Shown: positions 1 to 12,400 of the stretch, one piece after another | How positions within the stretch are numbered: position 1 is the first letter of the stretch | Layout: the number at the start of each line of letters is the position of its first letter | Source: Ontholestes murinus | Taxonomy: Eukaryota; Arthropoda; Insecta; Coleoptera; Staphylinidae | Direction: 5' to 3' | Assembly (NCBI GenBank): GCA_963969525.1 | Contig: OZ018388.1 | Coordinates: 85,024,273-85,088,272, forward strand | DNA: 64,000 nt | Program-made: the position numbers and the translations under genes | The notes under the pieces: model-generated | What the model was told of the DNA's origin: nothing | Seen by the model: only the letters and a program-made list of their open reading frames with translations | Database searches by the model: none

Positions 1-146
1 ATATTTCAGACGTGAAGAATTTTCCACCCCTATCAAAATTTTTCAGGACATTTTCTTTCATTATTTAAGGAACTTTTCAGAAACTCACTTCCTTTGGCGT
101 TTCTAAGATTCTCCATTTTTTGTTTTTTTTTTCTTCAATTCTTATT

Positions 147-149
<3 letters not shown>

Positions 150-204
<55 letters not shown>
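150..204. repeat. (TA)n microsatellite
   Basis: An uninterrupted run of alternating T and A of about 55 bases. It opens spurious Tyr-Ile reading frames on both strands and has no coding value. The flanks are plain AT-rich DNA. Confidence 0.97.
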
Positions 205-206
<2 letters not shown>

Positions 207-284
207 ACATCTTTATTAACAGACAAAAATAAAATACAGATAAGACAAATATAATACATTTATGATGATATGAGTGTTAAGAGG

Positions 285-700
285 TTAGTCTGTTAAATGG
301 CTATCGACCGGCGGTCTTTCAGCCCTGATTTGTCCTTGTCGATGTGTCACGTTAGTCTGTCTCTGATGATGATGATGGATGATGAGATGTGATGAATTCG
401 AAAATAGTAAATGGGGGGATTTTGAATTTTGGGATTAGGTTAGGATTTCTGCGTTACTCTCTATGTGATGGTTGAAGGGGTTTTTGGAAAATTTTTCACT
501 TAAGTATAGAAGGCGTTCCTTGATGGGGATAACAGAGGTAGAGTCATATAGGAATTGGTTAGAGGGATTGTGTAGAGGATTACTGGGGTGTCGGATTTTG
601 GTTAAAGTTCTTAGGGAGGATCGCTCGCTAACTTGGATATTGTGGATAGTAGGATTGCAGGAGTTGGAGAAAAGGACATTACCATAGTCGAGTAGAGGAC
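285..700 (-). mobile_element. 3' end of a non-LTR retrotransposon (LINE), minus strand
   Basis: Read on the minus strand from about 692 to 450 there is one open frame. It starts LDYGNVLFSN, continues with LRTLTKIRHP and IPIKERLLYLSEKF, and ends ESNAEILT-stop. The order, an LDYG motif, a basic LRxLT stretch and then a PIxxRLxxLxxKF helix, is typical of the extreme C-terminus of jockey/CR1-like LINE polyproteins. Past the stop comes about 130 bp of 3' UTR with a GAT-rich stretch, then a short hairpin-like terminus (299-323) reading GGCTGAAAGACC..GGTCGATAGCC on the minus strand. That terminus resembles the 3' end of the SINE copies elsewhere in the window. The element is 5'-truncated; the LINE clade is not assigned. 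Confidence 0.7.
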
Positions 701-705
701 GGCAT

Positions 706-2020
706 ATTCTTATTCTTATTTTTCATCATTTTTTTAAATTTATAAAATCTTACTTTTACATTTCTGAAATTCTTCAAATTTTTTCGATGGTTCTTTTCTT
801 AATTCTAGAATTCTCTGCAATTTTTTGTTATAGCTGTTCGGTATTTTTCACCAATTTTTCTTACAATATTCAAGATTTTTCAGGAAAGGTGAGATTTCTT
901 TTCATTTCTGGTTCTTAAATTCTTCTGAAACTTCTCTTTTAGTTTTCTATACTTTTTAAGTATTTTTCATTTAATTCTTGAATTTGTCTCCATTTTATTT
1001 TATCTTCAAAATTGTAATAACTTTTCTTTACATTTCCAGATTTTTTTCTAGATGAAGTAAGAAACATTACTTTTTTGTATTAGAAATTAACATTGAATAA
1101 AGATAATGGTTGCGACCGTTACTACGTGGAATTAATTCATTTTCTTCCTCTTTACTCTGTATTTTAAAGTGGTTTGCTTTTATCAAATTTATATAGTAGT
1201 ACTTGGTTCACTTTTCTTTCTTAAATATTTCTTTACCTTAAATTTCATCCATTTGTCAAAGGATATTTCTATTCATGTTTCATTTATATTTTTCTCCTCT
1301 CTCTATTGAAGTCTTTTTCTCTCTTAAAGAAGTAGTGCACACTTCTGGGGAATTTTAAAACTACAAACAATATAATCATTGTAGAAAATATGTTAAAGGC
1401 ATATAGAAACTTGGGATGTAATATGTCTCTCAAGATGCACTTTTTACGAGGATTATCTATCCGTAAATTAATATCTCCGTTTTTTTGTCATGGTGTAAAC
1501 AAACTCCCTTTGTCAGCCGACCCCTCAAAATCTTATCCACGGTAGTCTTAGAGACGTTAAATGATTTTTTGCTTTTATGTTATTTGAAATTTTGAAATTT
1601 TTCTTTTATAAATTTGACTTTTATTTTTAGAATGTTTTTCAGACTTTCCAAAGATAGTAGGATTGTTGCTACACTAATTTTGCTTCTAGATCTCTAGAGC
1701 TTCTGAGCAACTTTCGTAACATTTTTTAATAATTGTTTTTATTAACATCTAAGAATTTTATAATTTTTTTTTTTTATTGCAAGAATTAAAGAATTTTTAA
1801 ACGTACATTCAATCATTTTTAGTTCATTTTACAGAAAGAAATACGTTCAAACTAATGTTGCTTTGATAGCCTTGCTATTTTGTAATACGCCGAAAATTAC
1901 TTTTGTATTATTCAATGTCTGTCGAAGTATTAGCTAGAGAAGTTGTTGTTTCAAAAGTGGTTTGTTCTTGAAGTCTTAATAAGACTCATTTGTTGTAGAT
2001 TTTACGAAATATTTTCGTGT
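706..2020. other. AT-rich intergenic DNA, no gene seen
   Basis: No splice-consistent coding exon or long open frame on either strand. The only recurring item is a segment around 1103-1130 (GGTTGCGACCGTTACTACGTGG) that also occurs at 34893-34930 on the plus strand and at 23043-23078 and 30016-30055 on the minus strand. It is a piece of the palindromic repeat family described under those coordinates. Confidence 0.6.
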
Positions 2021-2025
2021 TTTTT

Positions 2026-2625
2026 CTAATTATTAGTTAATTTTCTACAACGTAAAGGACTTGTATATTTTATTAGTATATAAATATAACATTATTCAAA
2101 TAAATTTTGAAAAATAAGATATAAGTTAACAAAAGTTAAAGAGAATGAAAAACTGAAGAAATTTTTTTTCATAAAGTTCATAAAAAATTAAGAATTAATA
2201 ATTTTGACATTTTTTTCTATGGCTAATAAACTATATGAGTTAAATGAAATTCATATAACAAGTAATTGCAAAATATAGGGAAAGTACTATGATGGCCACA
2301 TCATCATTCTTTAAATCATTTGCCTGGAAAAGTTCAATTTTTGGAAAACAGCTATTTTTAAGTTCTGGCAATTAAAAAAATAAAAATTTGTTGCACATTG
2401 TTATCAGATTAACACTATTTCACAATAACGATGTTTATCTCTCTCTATAAATTACTTTCTATAGCTAATCCTTTCTAATTTAGATTTAAAATCAGCCCAC
2501 CCATCATGCATCTAATTTTTACTAATTTACTCACTCAATTATTTTACCTTTAATAATAAAATATATAGGTTGTAGAAAATTCACTAATAATTACTTTGTA
2601 TTTTTTTTTACTTTCCCTATATAGT
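2026..2625. repeat. Inverted-repeat element, internally AT-rich
   Basis: A segment at 2026-2053 (TAATTATTAGTTAATTTTCT plus ACAACGTA) reappears inverted at 2567-2594. A second inverted pair, TATAGGGAAAGTA at 2273-2285 and TACTTTCCCTATA at 2610-2622, is nested within it. A related copy of the left arm is at 23496-23560, and a TATAGGGAAAGTA hairpin is at 25325-25352. This is consistent with a non-autonomous foldback element. No target duplication was identified and the family is unknown. Confidence 0.5.
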
Positions 2626-2630
2626 ATATA

Positions 2631-2930
2631 CAGGGTGTTAATAGTAAGTCGTTACACCCGAAAATGGCAGTTAGAACTCGATAAAACAAACAACTTTTCT
2701 TAGTTCCAATTTGTGATTTGGTGCTCGGGTTCCGAGTTTTTTTGTTTTTCTAAAAATCGCTATAACTCCCTTATTTGAAGGACTAATTTCAAAAGGCAAA
2801 AAGTTTCAAAAGTAGCTTTCGGCTCTCTAAAATATTTGTATTTACAATTATTTTTTATTTTTTCAAATAACAAAATGGCGACCGATCAAAAATTTCAAAA
2901 CAAAATATTTTGAAAACCACTCCATCGATT
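2631..2930. mobile_element. Solo end of a CAGGGTG-type DNA transposon
   Basis: TA followed by CAGGGTGTTAATAGTAAGTC opens a block of unique-looking sequence. The CAGGGTG start after TA matches the termini of the palindromic MITEs at 7632, 30845, 33156 and 62480, and of the partial elements at 10782 and 49840. No matching opposite end was found nearby, so only one end is preserved. The right limit is approximate. Confidence 0.45.
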
Positions 2931-3239
2931 TTTGAAAGTAAAACATTTTTAAAATCCTTATGCTATCTACTACAAAATTTGTCCTAAACAGTTTTTTTTC
3001 AATTTATCCAAAAAAAGTCTTTATTCGGTTACTTGAATTACTGATAAGCATCAATAAACTAAATGTGTTTCAATCTTCAGTGGTAGCAAGCTACTTCGTT
3101 TTAAATGTTTGTTTATACTCATAAATTATATCTATATATGTATAATAAATCTATAAAGTAATAATTCTGTGATAAAATCAGTCCAAAAACATTTTTATAT
3201 ATAAAAAACAAAATAAATCTATAACTTAATAATACTTAT

Positions 3240-3690
3240 CTAAAGTAAGTAAGTAAGTAAGTAAGTAGTTTATTCTTGCCAGACCCAGAAGGTTTACAAA
3301 CGTCATACAAAAAATATCCACCAAGGGCGCCTAACAGTAAGTTACAAATTTTGTATTTAATTATTTTAAAATATGAATTAAGCTATATATAAATTAAAAT
3401 AATATTAATAAAATAGTGTTAGTAAAACATATTAAATTTGTACTTATAGCTATAGGAACATTTTATATTAACACTATTTACACTTAATTACTCTATTACT
3501 GAATATCCTTCAAGTATTCTATTAACTTTATTTTATATGTATTTATGTTTTCTTCTGCTTTTAGAGCTACCGAAAGATAATAGAAAATTGTGTTTTGTCC
3601 CGCTTTTGTATTTTTGTGTTCAAGGAAGATATTTCCTCGGCCTCTTGTGTTGTATACATGGACATCTGTATTGGTAATGATACTACTATC
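3240..3690 (-). mobile_element. LINE C-terminal fragment with (ACTT)n tail
   Basis: On the minus strand a frame runs from about 3690 to a stop at 3496. It reads DVHVYNTRGRGNIFLEHK, then IFYYLSVALKAEEN and YLKDIQ-stop. The NTRxxxN...P/K...Y..LP pattern followed by a final LK..YL helix is the usual C-terminus of CR1/jockey-like LINEs. About 230 bp of 3' UTR follows, ending in TGGCAAGAATAAACTACTTACT with an (ACTT)n tail; on the plus strand this is the (AGTA)n run at 3245-3268. The short tandem tail is typical of 5'-truncated CR1-like insertions. It interrupts a repeat module also seen near 37381-37437. Confidence 0.7.
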
Positions 3691-3819
3691 GAATTTTATT
3701 GGAAAACGCGAGACAATAAGTAATTAAAATTTATGTGTGTGTATAAGATGTAAAATCCATCAAAAATTAATAATTAAAGTTATCATGTGTAACAATTGAA
3801 TCGTATTTAGTTGGGGAAA

Positions 3820-4033
3820 TACTCCGAGTGTGGCGCTGAAAGCCAGTACATGGCAGTGGTCATCACGAGCGTCATTCGTGCTGCACTATCCATTGTTTTT
3901 GTAATATACTTACGTTTTGTAGGTTATAATTGTTACAGTAGCATTATTTTGCGATAATTAACCCAATATTCGCTATTAAATATATTAAAACGTGTATTGG
4001 GTGTTCTTAAAGAATTATCTGGCTGCAGAAAGG
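3820..4033 (+). other. Possible 5' exon of a piggyBac-derived gene
   Basis: This stretch is less AT-rich than its flanks and ends at a good donor, GCAGAAAG|GTAAGC (donor at 4034). Splicing to the acceptor at 4656 keeps one frame open across the junction: LAAE-R-LQIAEAF, with the Arg codon split. That frame has an in-frame stop shortly upstream and no ATG, so either another exon supplies the start or the match is chance. The exon limits are inferred. Confidence 0.3.
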
Positions 4034-4486
4034 TAAGCAATGGTAAGACATCATAAGTGTATGGTTAAAACTGTGTTCACCGATTACTTAAAAGAAAAAC
4101 TTAATTAATTAATATATGCAAAAAGAAAAGAAGCCAAATATAAAGTAAAGTTACAGTTTTGCAGTATACTTTGTAAGTCAAGTCGATAAGTGTTTTAATT
4201 TTTATGTTGAAGGTGAAATAGATAGATAGAAAAAATTATTGATACTGGTTGAGCTACACACTTGATGGAACGAGAAATATAAATTCGATGAGGTAAAACA
4301 CTTAAGTTCCTTAATATTTAGGCAACTAAAAATAAAAATATTATGGAACTTAACAAGTGATTTACCTCATCGAAAAAAAAATTACCCAAAAAATCTCTAC
4401 CTCTTAGGTGGTTTAGAAAAGAGTATAGAAAACAATTGCAACTTTTCAATGTCTAATAGGTTTTTATTTTTTATAGGTAAGCAATG
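4031..4486. repeat. 432-bp insert flanked by a 12-bp direct repeat
   Basis: AGGTAAGCAATG occurs at 4031-4042 and again at 4475-4486, bracketing 432 bp. Inside is a hairpin whose arms carry GATGAGGTAAA and TTTACCTCATC (about 4287-4370), plus the motif GCTACACACTTGATGGAAC (4252-4270). Variants of that motif recur at 12226, 14638 and 18358. This looks like a target-site duplication around a member of the palindromic repeat family. It would lie inside the intron between the putative exons, just after the donor site. Confidence 0.45.
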
Positions 4487-4656
4487 AAGAAGTAATCACC
4501 ACCATCCTAAAAATTATTATTAAATATTATACACTGTTGATTCATTAATAAAGAACATATCAACTAAATTTTTATTATTATTTTTTTACCCTTAACATTC
4601 TTCCATTTTTTTCGGTTTACCATATTAAATTTTTTTGTTTTCATTTTAATTTACAG

Positions 4657-4921
4657 GCTACAAATAGCTGAAGCATTTCTACAAGAGGATCCGCTGGACT
4701 GCCAAAATAAAAGGCACGAGTCGAGACTGCACGCAAAATGTTGGGCCCATTTTCCCAAACATATCGATCCGACACCGAAAAAACGACATCCGACACGATT
4801 GTGTAAAGTTTGCACGAGGAACAAGAAACGGAGCGAGACGACTTGGGAGTGCAGGACGTGTCTAGTTCCGCTACATGTACCCGAGTGTTTTGAAAAGTAT
4901 CACACGGTTCTAGACTATTAA
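4657..4921 (+). pseudogene. piggyBac transposase-type C-terminal cysteine-rich exon (transposon remnant or domesticated gene)
   Basis: After the acceptor TTTTAATTTACAG (4644-4656) one frame is open to a TAA at 4919-4921, about 87 residues. It reads LQIAEAFLQED, later LCKVCTRNKKRSETTWECRT-C, then LHVPECFEKYHTVLDY. The spacing Cx2C, Cx2C, then H and C with the closing ECFxxYHT is the cysteine-rich zinc-binding tail of piggyBac-family transposases. It normally follows the DDD catalytic core, which I do not find nearby. A poly(A) signal AATAAA lies at 4975-4980. The exon has no stop or frameshift, so it could be the last exon of a domesticated PGBD-like gene. Without upstream exons a decayed transposon is equally possible. 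Two TTAA-flanked MITEs (20592, 60335) show that piggyBac-type elements have been active in this genome. Confidence 0.55.
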
Positions 4922-4984
4922 TTTTGTAACCAATTTTTATTTACACTGTACGTCAATGTAATAATAACAGTTCCAATAAATACA

Positions 4985-6200
4985 CTCTATATATAAAATT
5001 GTTAATTTTAATATGTAAATGAGATAATAAATGGTTTTTTCTCCTGCCAGACAGATTATTAAATTCGTTTGTGTCAAATACGATTCAGATTTATTGCACA
5101 CGCTTTCAACCCTTTTTTTTTAACTATTCTTATATCAAATGGAAATTGTTATTTAACTATTCTAAATATATTTTTAAATAAAATTTCAAGTGTTTCAATT
5201 TTTTTGTTAAATTTTCACTAGTTTTCAATTTTTGTATTTTTTAAATGACATAATTCAATATTGGTTTTAATTTAGAGAAATTATAACTGTATTTCGCTGT
5301 GTGTCTTTGTTTTTAGAAATATTTATTTGTTTTTATAGTTATTCTCTAAAATTTTATTTTATTTTACAAAATTATAACAGTTTTTGAAGTTTTAATTTTG
5401 AATAATTTATAATTTATCTGCAAAAGAGTTAAAATTTTACAAAAAGAAAACAATATTCGTGATTAGAAATGAAACACACTAATAACTTTGTTTGTATAAC
5501 ACGAAATTTATTTCTGTGACTCAAGTCATGTTATACAAACAAAGTTAGTGTGTTTTATATCCATTCAACATGTATAACGAAGTAGATTATTCAACATCAA
5601 CAATACTCGTGATGTTTTCTTTTTGTAAAATTTCAACTCAAAAGTTATATTAAATAAATAATTAATAAAACACTTCGTTTTTATTTATTATTCTGACAAG
5701 TTTCAGAAACTCGGCTTGCCATGAATGAAACAAAAAGCTTTTGTTGTATAAACAAAGTTATACAGTGTTTTATTATTTGTTCAACATGTATAACGAAGAG
5801 TAAGTTTCTTACATAAAACGTAAGTAAATTTTTAATAATTTTAAATGATAAGTACAGGGGATGTAGTAGCCACAACACCATTTTTAATGAACGTTAAATG
5901 TTTGTTATTTGAGAACAGATTTTACAGTTTTGAAATACCATTTAAGTGAAACATTAAATTTAAGATTTTACTTACATGTATTTTGCCGGAATTGGATGTT
6001 TACTCAAGACACTATAAGAGGTATGTTAATAATAATTATTTAAATAATAATAATCTTAAAAGTTGTTTAAACACAATTTCTCTGGTTGTTATAAAAATCA
6101 ACAACCTGGTTTCTAGGCGACGCGTGCTACTATTTTGTTTCGTCTGCAGTTTTGTTTCAAGAGGGTTAAATTAAATAAACACGAAAATTCGTAATTGTAA
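4985..6200. repeat. AT-rich intergenic DNA with palindromic repeat units
   Basis: Contains a strong hairpin, arms 5472-5500 and 5530-5555 (GTATAACAAAGTT-type sequence), then a second related unit at about 5655-5780. Each is followed by a short frame starting at ATG 5570 (MYNEVDYSTS) and ATG 5785 (MYNEE-stop), matching the conserved peptide start seen at many other sites. No conserved protein-coding exon was found. Confidence 0.5.
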
Positions 6201-6239
6201 AGTAAAAACTAAGGGGAAGTTTTAAAATTGTGAAAAATG

Positions 6240-6411
6240 TGCGATCTGTACGACGGTGACGCTCCGGAGCATCGCGGGTAGCCTGCCGTTGCGTCAGAGC
6301 CGGCACACGCACGTAAAATCGTGAGGTTCATGATTTGACAGTCAGTCGGAGTTTCGTTTTCCCTTCAAAAAAATAAGATCATCCCCGAACGGCGGCAGGG
6401 TGATTCGAGAC
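6240..6411 (+). promoter_or_regulatory. Mtch: Mtch promoter and 5' UTR
   Basis: A GC-richer island in AT-rich DNA immediately upstream of the Mtch ATG (6412). It includes several CpG, a GGTGACGCTC stretch and an arthropod-type initiator, TCAGTC, at 6342-6347. That would give a 5' UTR of about 65-70 nt. No TATA box lies at the right distance, so it is probably a TATA-less housekeeping promoter. The start site is inferred. Confidence 0.45.
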
Positions 6412-9400
6412 ATGTCGAAGCAGAAGGACTCGCCACCCAAGGGCAGCTACTGGTCGAACTACGCCAGTCGGATCATCCTCAACACCGCCTCGCACCCCAT
6501 CGAGTACGCCAAAGTTCTCATACAGGTTAGGAAATGCAAATATTTACTTTTATCACCGATAAATATACCGTTGTTAATTAACGACTGTTTTTAAGTCTAC
6601 CTACGTTTGCAATTAACACCATCGATAGGTTTGGTGTGTAAAAGTTGTTACGTTTAATACACTGAATTAGATTTATTAGAAAATACAATCATGTGACGGT
6701 GTGAAGGTAAATATACACATATTTTTGCATATTTATTTCAGTTATGTGTACTAAAGTATTTCGTTTAAGTGGTTTAATGATAAGAGCTTATTTAAAAAAA
6801 AATTACATACTTATAAATTTCATATAAAAATATTCGTTTTGACAGGCTAGAACATTTACAATTTAAACATTACACAATTTTTATTGAAAATGACGATTAT
6901 GTGTTAGTTTTTTTATATTAATTGAAACACAGTTATACTCCTTTCTTCACTTTTCTTTTGGGCACTATGTACCCATTATCAATAACTAACTGAATGAATT
7001 TATTAATTGAAAAACATTTCAATTTTCCTCAATTTCATTTGCTTGTATTATCAGTGCCACGTGTTTAATAATAGAGTTACGTTATACACCTGTCACTTGA
7101 ACTTTGATCTAGAATCAAGGTGCATACATTTTATATATAGTGTTATCGTTTTATTTAAAATTTTTCCCCATGTTAATCTTTACATTCTACACATACACCC
7201 TAAATATAAACATAAACTAACTATTATTTAATTGTAATGATTATTATTATTGTTTATTTCATGTATTGTCAATGTGTCCATTTTTTTATTTCAGATTGGC
7301 TACGAACCCATAGCGCCGAAACCGTGCACAACCTTTTTCGGAAAACCCGCTTTAAAGTTACCAAATATTTTTGAATACAGTAAGTTTTTTTTGCTTTTAA
7401 CTTGAAATATTCTTTTTGTTTTTATTGAAATCCTTAAACAAAAATCTAACAAAAACATTATGAAAATTTGTACTTGAACAAAACATCACCAATTAAAAAA
7501 AAGAAAACTCCCCATTAAGTGTGAAACTCACAACAATCAATTACCTGAAACTAAATGCTGCTGAAATTAATGAGGTGTAAAAAATACTATCGTCATTATG
7601 GTGAAGAATAATTTTGTATAACTCATAAATACAGGGTGACTGACGAAAAACCTTTGGTGCTGTATCTCGCTTATTTTTGATCCGATTTGAATAAATAAAA
7701 CATCAAATTAAATGATTTTTAAAAGACCTTAATATGAACTGTACTGATATTTTTTCTTGTATCCAGTTTTTGACAAAAGACGATCAACTTTTTTTTTTCA
7801 AATTGCACTGTATATATATTTTGTACTGATCCGCAAGGAGATTTTTTTCTGAATCTAAATTTGTAAACGATTTTATCCATTCATCAAACCAAAGTCGAGA
7901 AATTGAGGATTAAAAAAAAAAAATTAAAACTCAAATACCCATAGTAAACAATATACAGAGCCTATTCCAAATGTCAAAAGTGATAGTGTCAGTCATTGGT
8001 ACAATACTGCAATGGTTTTTAATAATTTCATAATAAAAATGTTGCAAGATTTCAAAAACTGAAAAACGATTTCTGTAGAAGCACAAAATTCTAGTACAGT
8101 GTTTGAAATATTGCAACATTTTAATTATGAAATAATTTAAAAATCGTTGCAGTATTGTATCAATGGCTGTCACTGTCACTTTTGACATTTAAAATAGGGT
8201 CTGTATATTGTTTACAATGGATACTTGACTTTTTATTTATTTTTTTAATCCTCAATTTCTCGACTTAAGTTTGATGTGTGGATAAATTTGTCTACAATTT
8301 TATATTCAGAAAAAAAAATCTCCTTGCGAATCAATAAAAATATATATGCAGTGCAATTTAAAAAAAAAATGTTGATCGTATTTTGTCAAAAACTGGGTGC
8401 GAGAAAAAATAACAGTTCAGATCCTATTAAAGTCTTTTAAAAATGGTTTAATTTGATGTTTTATTTATTAAAATCGGATAAAAAATAAGCGAGATACAGC
8501 ACCAAAGGTTTTTCGTCAGTCACCCTGTATAAACCTGTGGATCGATAATAAATTAAATTCTAAAAAAAGTGTATCATGTATGTAGAGATAAGATAACTTC
8601 TGTGTTTGCATAAGAAATAAGATAATCAGGATAACTTCTGTGTTTACAAAAATACAGAATACAGAAGAAGTTGTAAAATCGAAGCAATTGCCAATTCTAT
8701 AGATTTATCCACAGACCCAACACTAATTATAATTTGTTTGTCTGAAATTTGGACTAAAAAGTTCAGCTCTATTAATATTATTGAATACTTTACAATTCTA
8801 AAAAATCGCTCTGATGGTGAAGACGATATTTGCAGTATTGCAGTACTAATCTAATCCTTTTTTTGAAGCCCCATAAATAACACTGTTTATTATATTTTCT
8901 TCACACTTTATTTTCCAATGTTTGGATATAAATTTCAAAATTAGAAAATAAAGTGTGAAGAGAGGATACAACATACTCTTCACGAAACCTGACAACAAAA
9001 GTCAGTTTATTATTATACTTTAGCTTCTTTCCAACAGAATACATAAGAAAATACAAAAATATTATACAAAACATACAAAAATTTGAATGGATGAAGCTTG
9101 GCAGAGTTCATGCAGCTGCGATGATCTTCCACTCAAACCATTTTTACTGGTAGATAGCGAGAGTCCCTCGTTCTTACTATTTACCATTATTTTAAGCCTA
9201 CTTTTCATCTTTTGGAGATGGGATTGTGTAAAATACATATACATACAAGTACACATGTTAGATCTAGTTTATGCCCAAAAAATTGAATGACAAGATCTCT
9301 TCAAGACTAAAAACATTTACTTTTTAAGTACTTGAGTATTTAAAAGCAATTTCAGGTACATTCTCAGGTAGCAATTTATACAATCGATTAGGGAACAGAA

Positions 9401-12400
9401 ATATGATTTATACACCATCATTAGAGTTGTAGAATTTACATAAGGTTTCATTCTACGCATGCCATATAGAAAACATGGTTTAGTTTAGCATTCAAACATG
9501 AAATATGATTTGACCAATCCAAATATTTGTTCACATATACTCCTAAATATTTAGAACATTCAACATGTTTTAAGGTAAATTGATTTAAATTGATATCTTC
9601 TGTATAATTGTTGGTAGCTTGTTTTGTACTAAAAATTATTGCTTGAGTTTAAATGTAATTTGTTGCAATTTAAATATGTAAGAATCTTTTCAACTGTTTC
9701 CTCTGCTGAATGAATTAAATCTACATAATTGTGTTTTTTTTTTAATATGATATTATTCTCATCGACATATCCGATCATAGTTTCGGTTGTTGATGTTATT
9801 TGATCAAAAATATCGTTAATGTAAATTACAAATAAAGTTGGGCATGAAATGCCTCCTTGTGGAATACCTATTATTACATTTAAGATATTTGATTCCATAT
9901 TATTTCTCTCTCTAAACTATTGAACTTTTTGTTTTCGATTGTGTGATACGAGGTTAATAAATTATGACTTATATCCCTAATGTCGTATTTATAGAGCTTA
10001 TTAAGAAATATTTCGTGATCTCCAAAAGAATATCTCTATTATCTGGGGCACCCCCAATAAATTGTATTAGGTCTATTAAAGCAGTATTTTTTGATTTGTT
10101 TTTTTGGTATCCATGTTATAGTTTACTAAAGTGATTAAGTTCATTAAAAAATGAAATTAATCTACTGTTTACTACCCTTTCGAATATTTTTGAGAAATAT
10201 GTGAGTAAACTGATTGGTCTATAGTTTCAAATTCAAATTGGTTTCACCACCGACATTGTTAAACTATCTGGAAATTCTCCCGTCTCAATACATTTGTTTA
10301 TGATTTTTGCTAAGGGATATTTAATTAACTGAATGCAATGTTTAATAATTTTTACTGAAATACAATCCCAATCTGTTGATGAAGTAACAATACTTCTTAT
10401 TTCCTCTTCTGTAGTGGGTTCCAGGAATACTGACGCTTTATTACACCCTATATTGCGATAGTCAAGTTTGGGAATAGTATTTAAGATCCTTTTAGCTAAA
10501 TTGATTACAATTTTTTTTAAACTGAAATATATGTTAGAAAGAGGAAAATATGTACTTTCACATGAAAAACAAATTATGTCAAAATAACGTGTCTAAATGA
10601 GGTTGTGTGCGATTGAAAAAATTCACAAGAAGTTTGCTCCATTTCATACTTGACAACCTAATACATTATCAATACGTGATTTTGTGACTTATTGACTTAT
10701 CTATTGTTTCTCTCATTTTTATCTCTTTCTTACACTTTTCATGATTAATCAATCCTTCATTCATTTATTTGATGATATATACAGGGTGTCCCATTTTACA
10801 TTACCATCTTGAATAACTTGAAAACAGTGCATCGTAACGAAAAATGTGTATATTCATAATTTCGAGGGGGACATCGGATTCTGTCAAAATAGTCCCCCCA
10901 GACCCTAAAAAATGCGTATTTTTTTACGCTCTTTCCGAACCTGCAATAAAAAATAGGGGTTTCCATTTAAGATTTTCAAGTTGTCCCTCTTGGCACTTTG
11001 AAGGACTTTAGTCCCTGCAGCCGAAATATTTGAAACTTTCGTTTTGTATGAATGACAATTCTTCAGGTCAAAGGAATCAAGACGGAACATTTGTTTTGAC
11101 ATCCTAAACAATCTCCCCACAGATCCAGATGTGTTTGACAAGGTGATTACTTGTGATGAATTGTGTTTTTTTTCACTTCGCCAAGCAAAAAACGCCAGGG
11201 TGAGCGGTGTAGGGATTGCCAAGAGAAGTACATTGAAGATGATAAAACTTCTTCTGAAATTGGTGACGAATAAAAAGTGTTATGGTTTCAGTCCGTTTAT
11301 TTACCACACCTCATATAATAAAAAAACAGTGAAGAAAAAGGATATTTTTAACTACTTGTAATTATTATTCTACTCTTCACGTACTCAAATATTCAAACAG
11401 AAATAGAGGAAAAAGTGTTCTGTGAATCCCTTTCTCGTGCTCGACATGCAGAAAATTAGAAAAGTTTTAAAAGATTTTCCAACTATTTCGTTTCCATTTT
11501 CTGCCATTTGATTTTTAGTTTGTAGTTTTTGTTGTATCAAATTTTGTTGTAGAATCAAATTAATTTGAATGCTAGATAGAGAAACTGTCCAAATGATGTG
11601 ATGTAATAAATTCGTGAATTATTCTTGTACGATATTTTCAATCATATTATTCCTGATTTTCAGTTTTTGTCTTACATGAATTTATAAAATTTAGGGTTTT
11701 TAGTTTTTTTTAAAATTATTATTATGGATCACAAAAACCCCAAATGTTTAGAAATATTTGCATCCGCAATAACTCAATAACTTATTCTTTAGAAAATGTT
11801 GCACGTAGAAAATGAATTGTTCAAAATTTTGTCATAGTAAGAGTTTTTTTTCTAATAATTGCATTTTTGCAATTATTATATTACAAAATAATTAATTCCT
11901 AAAGTTTAATGCTTTAATTTTTTACACCAAAGACCTCAATGTTTAGAAAAATCTGCACACACAAAATTCATCCTTTAGAAACTCATGTTTATATAAAATT
12001 TGAAAATGAAAATAGTCTAAGTTTGAAGTTAATTTAAAAAATAACTTTTTATTTTTTTTTATTGTTGATCACTTACAGAATCCTCAATGTTTAGAAAGAG
12101 TTTAGTAAACTCTACATCTGGAATATTAATTTTTTAGAAAATTTTGTAGAAGAAAATTTATTGATATTCTAAACATTGCATTTTCTTTGATTTAATATTT
12201 AAGTTTTTGTACTGAATAAAAATTTGGTTTCATCAAGAGAGTAGCAGAACAAGTATCGATTATATTAGAATAATAATTATTTCAGAAATTTTCATGTCTT
12301 TATTTTAATTTTAAATCACTTACAGAATCCTCAACATTTAGAAAACTACATCAAGAATATTTATTATTTAGGAAATTCTGTGTTAAAATTATTCTAATCA

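Noticed and set aside
7931..8188. 85-codon minus-strand frame, repeated at 31137-31325
   Set aside because: It is read through the centre of the palindromic MITE and occurs because the element is present in several copies; no protein family features.
10905..11222. 105-codon minus-strand frame
   Set aside because: Opposite strand of the mariner remnant; the plus strand carries the recognisable transposase stretch.
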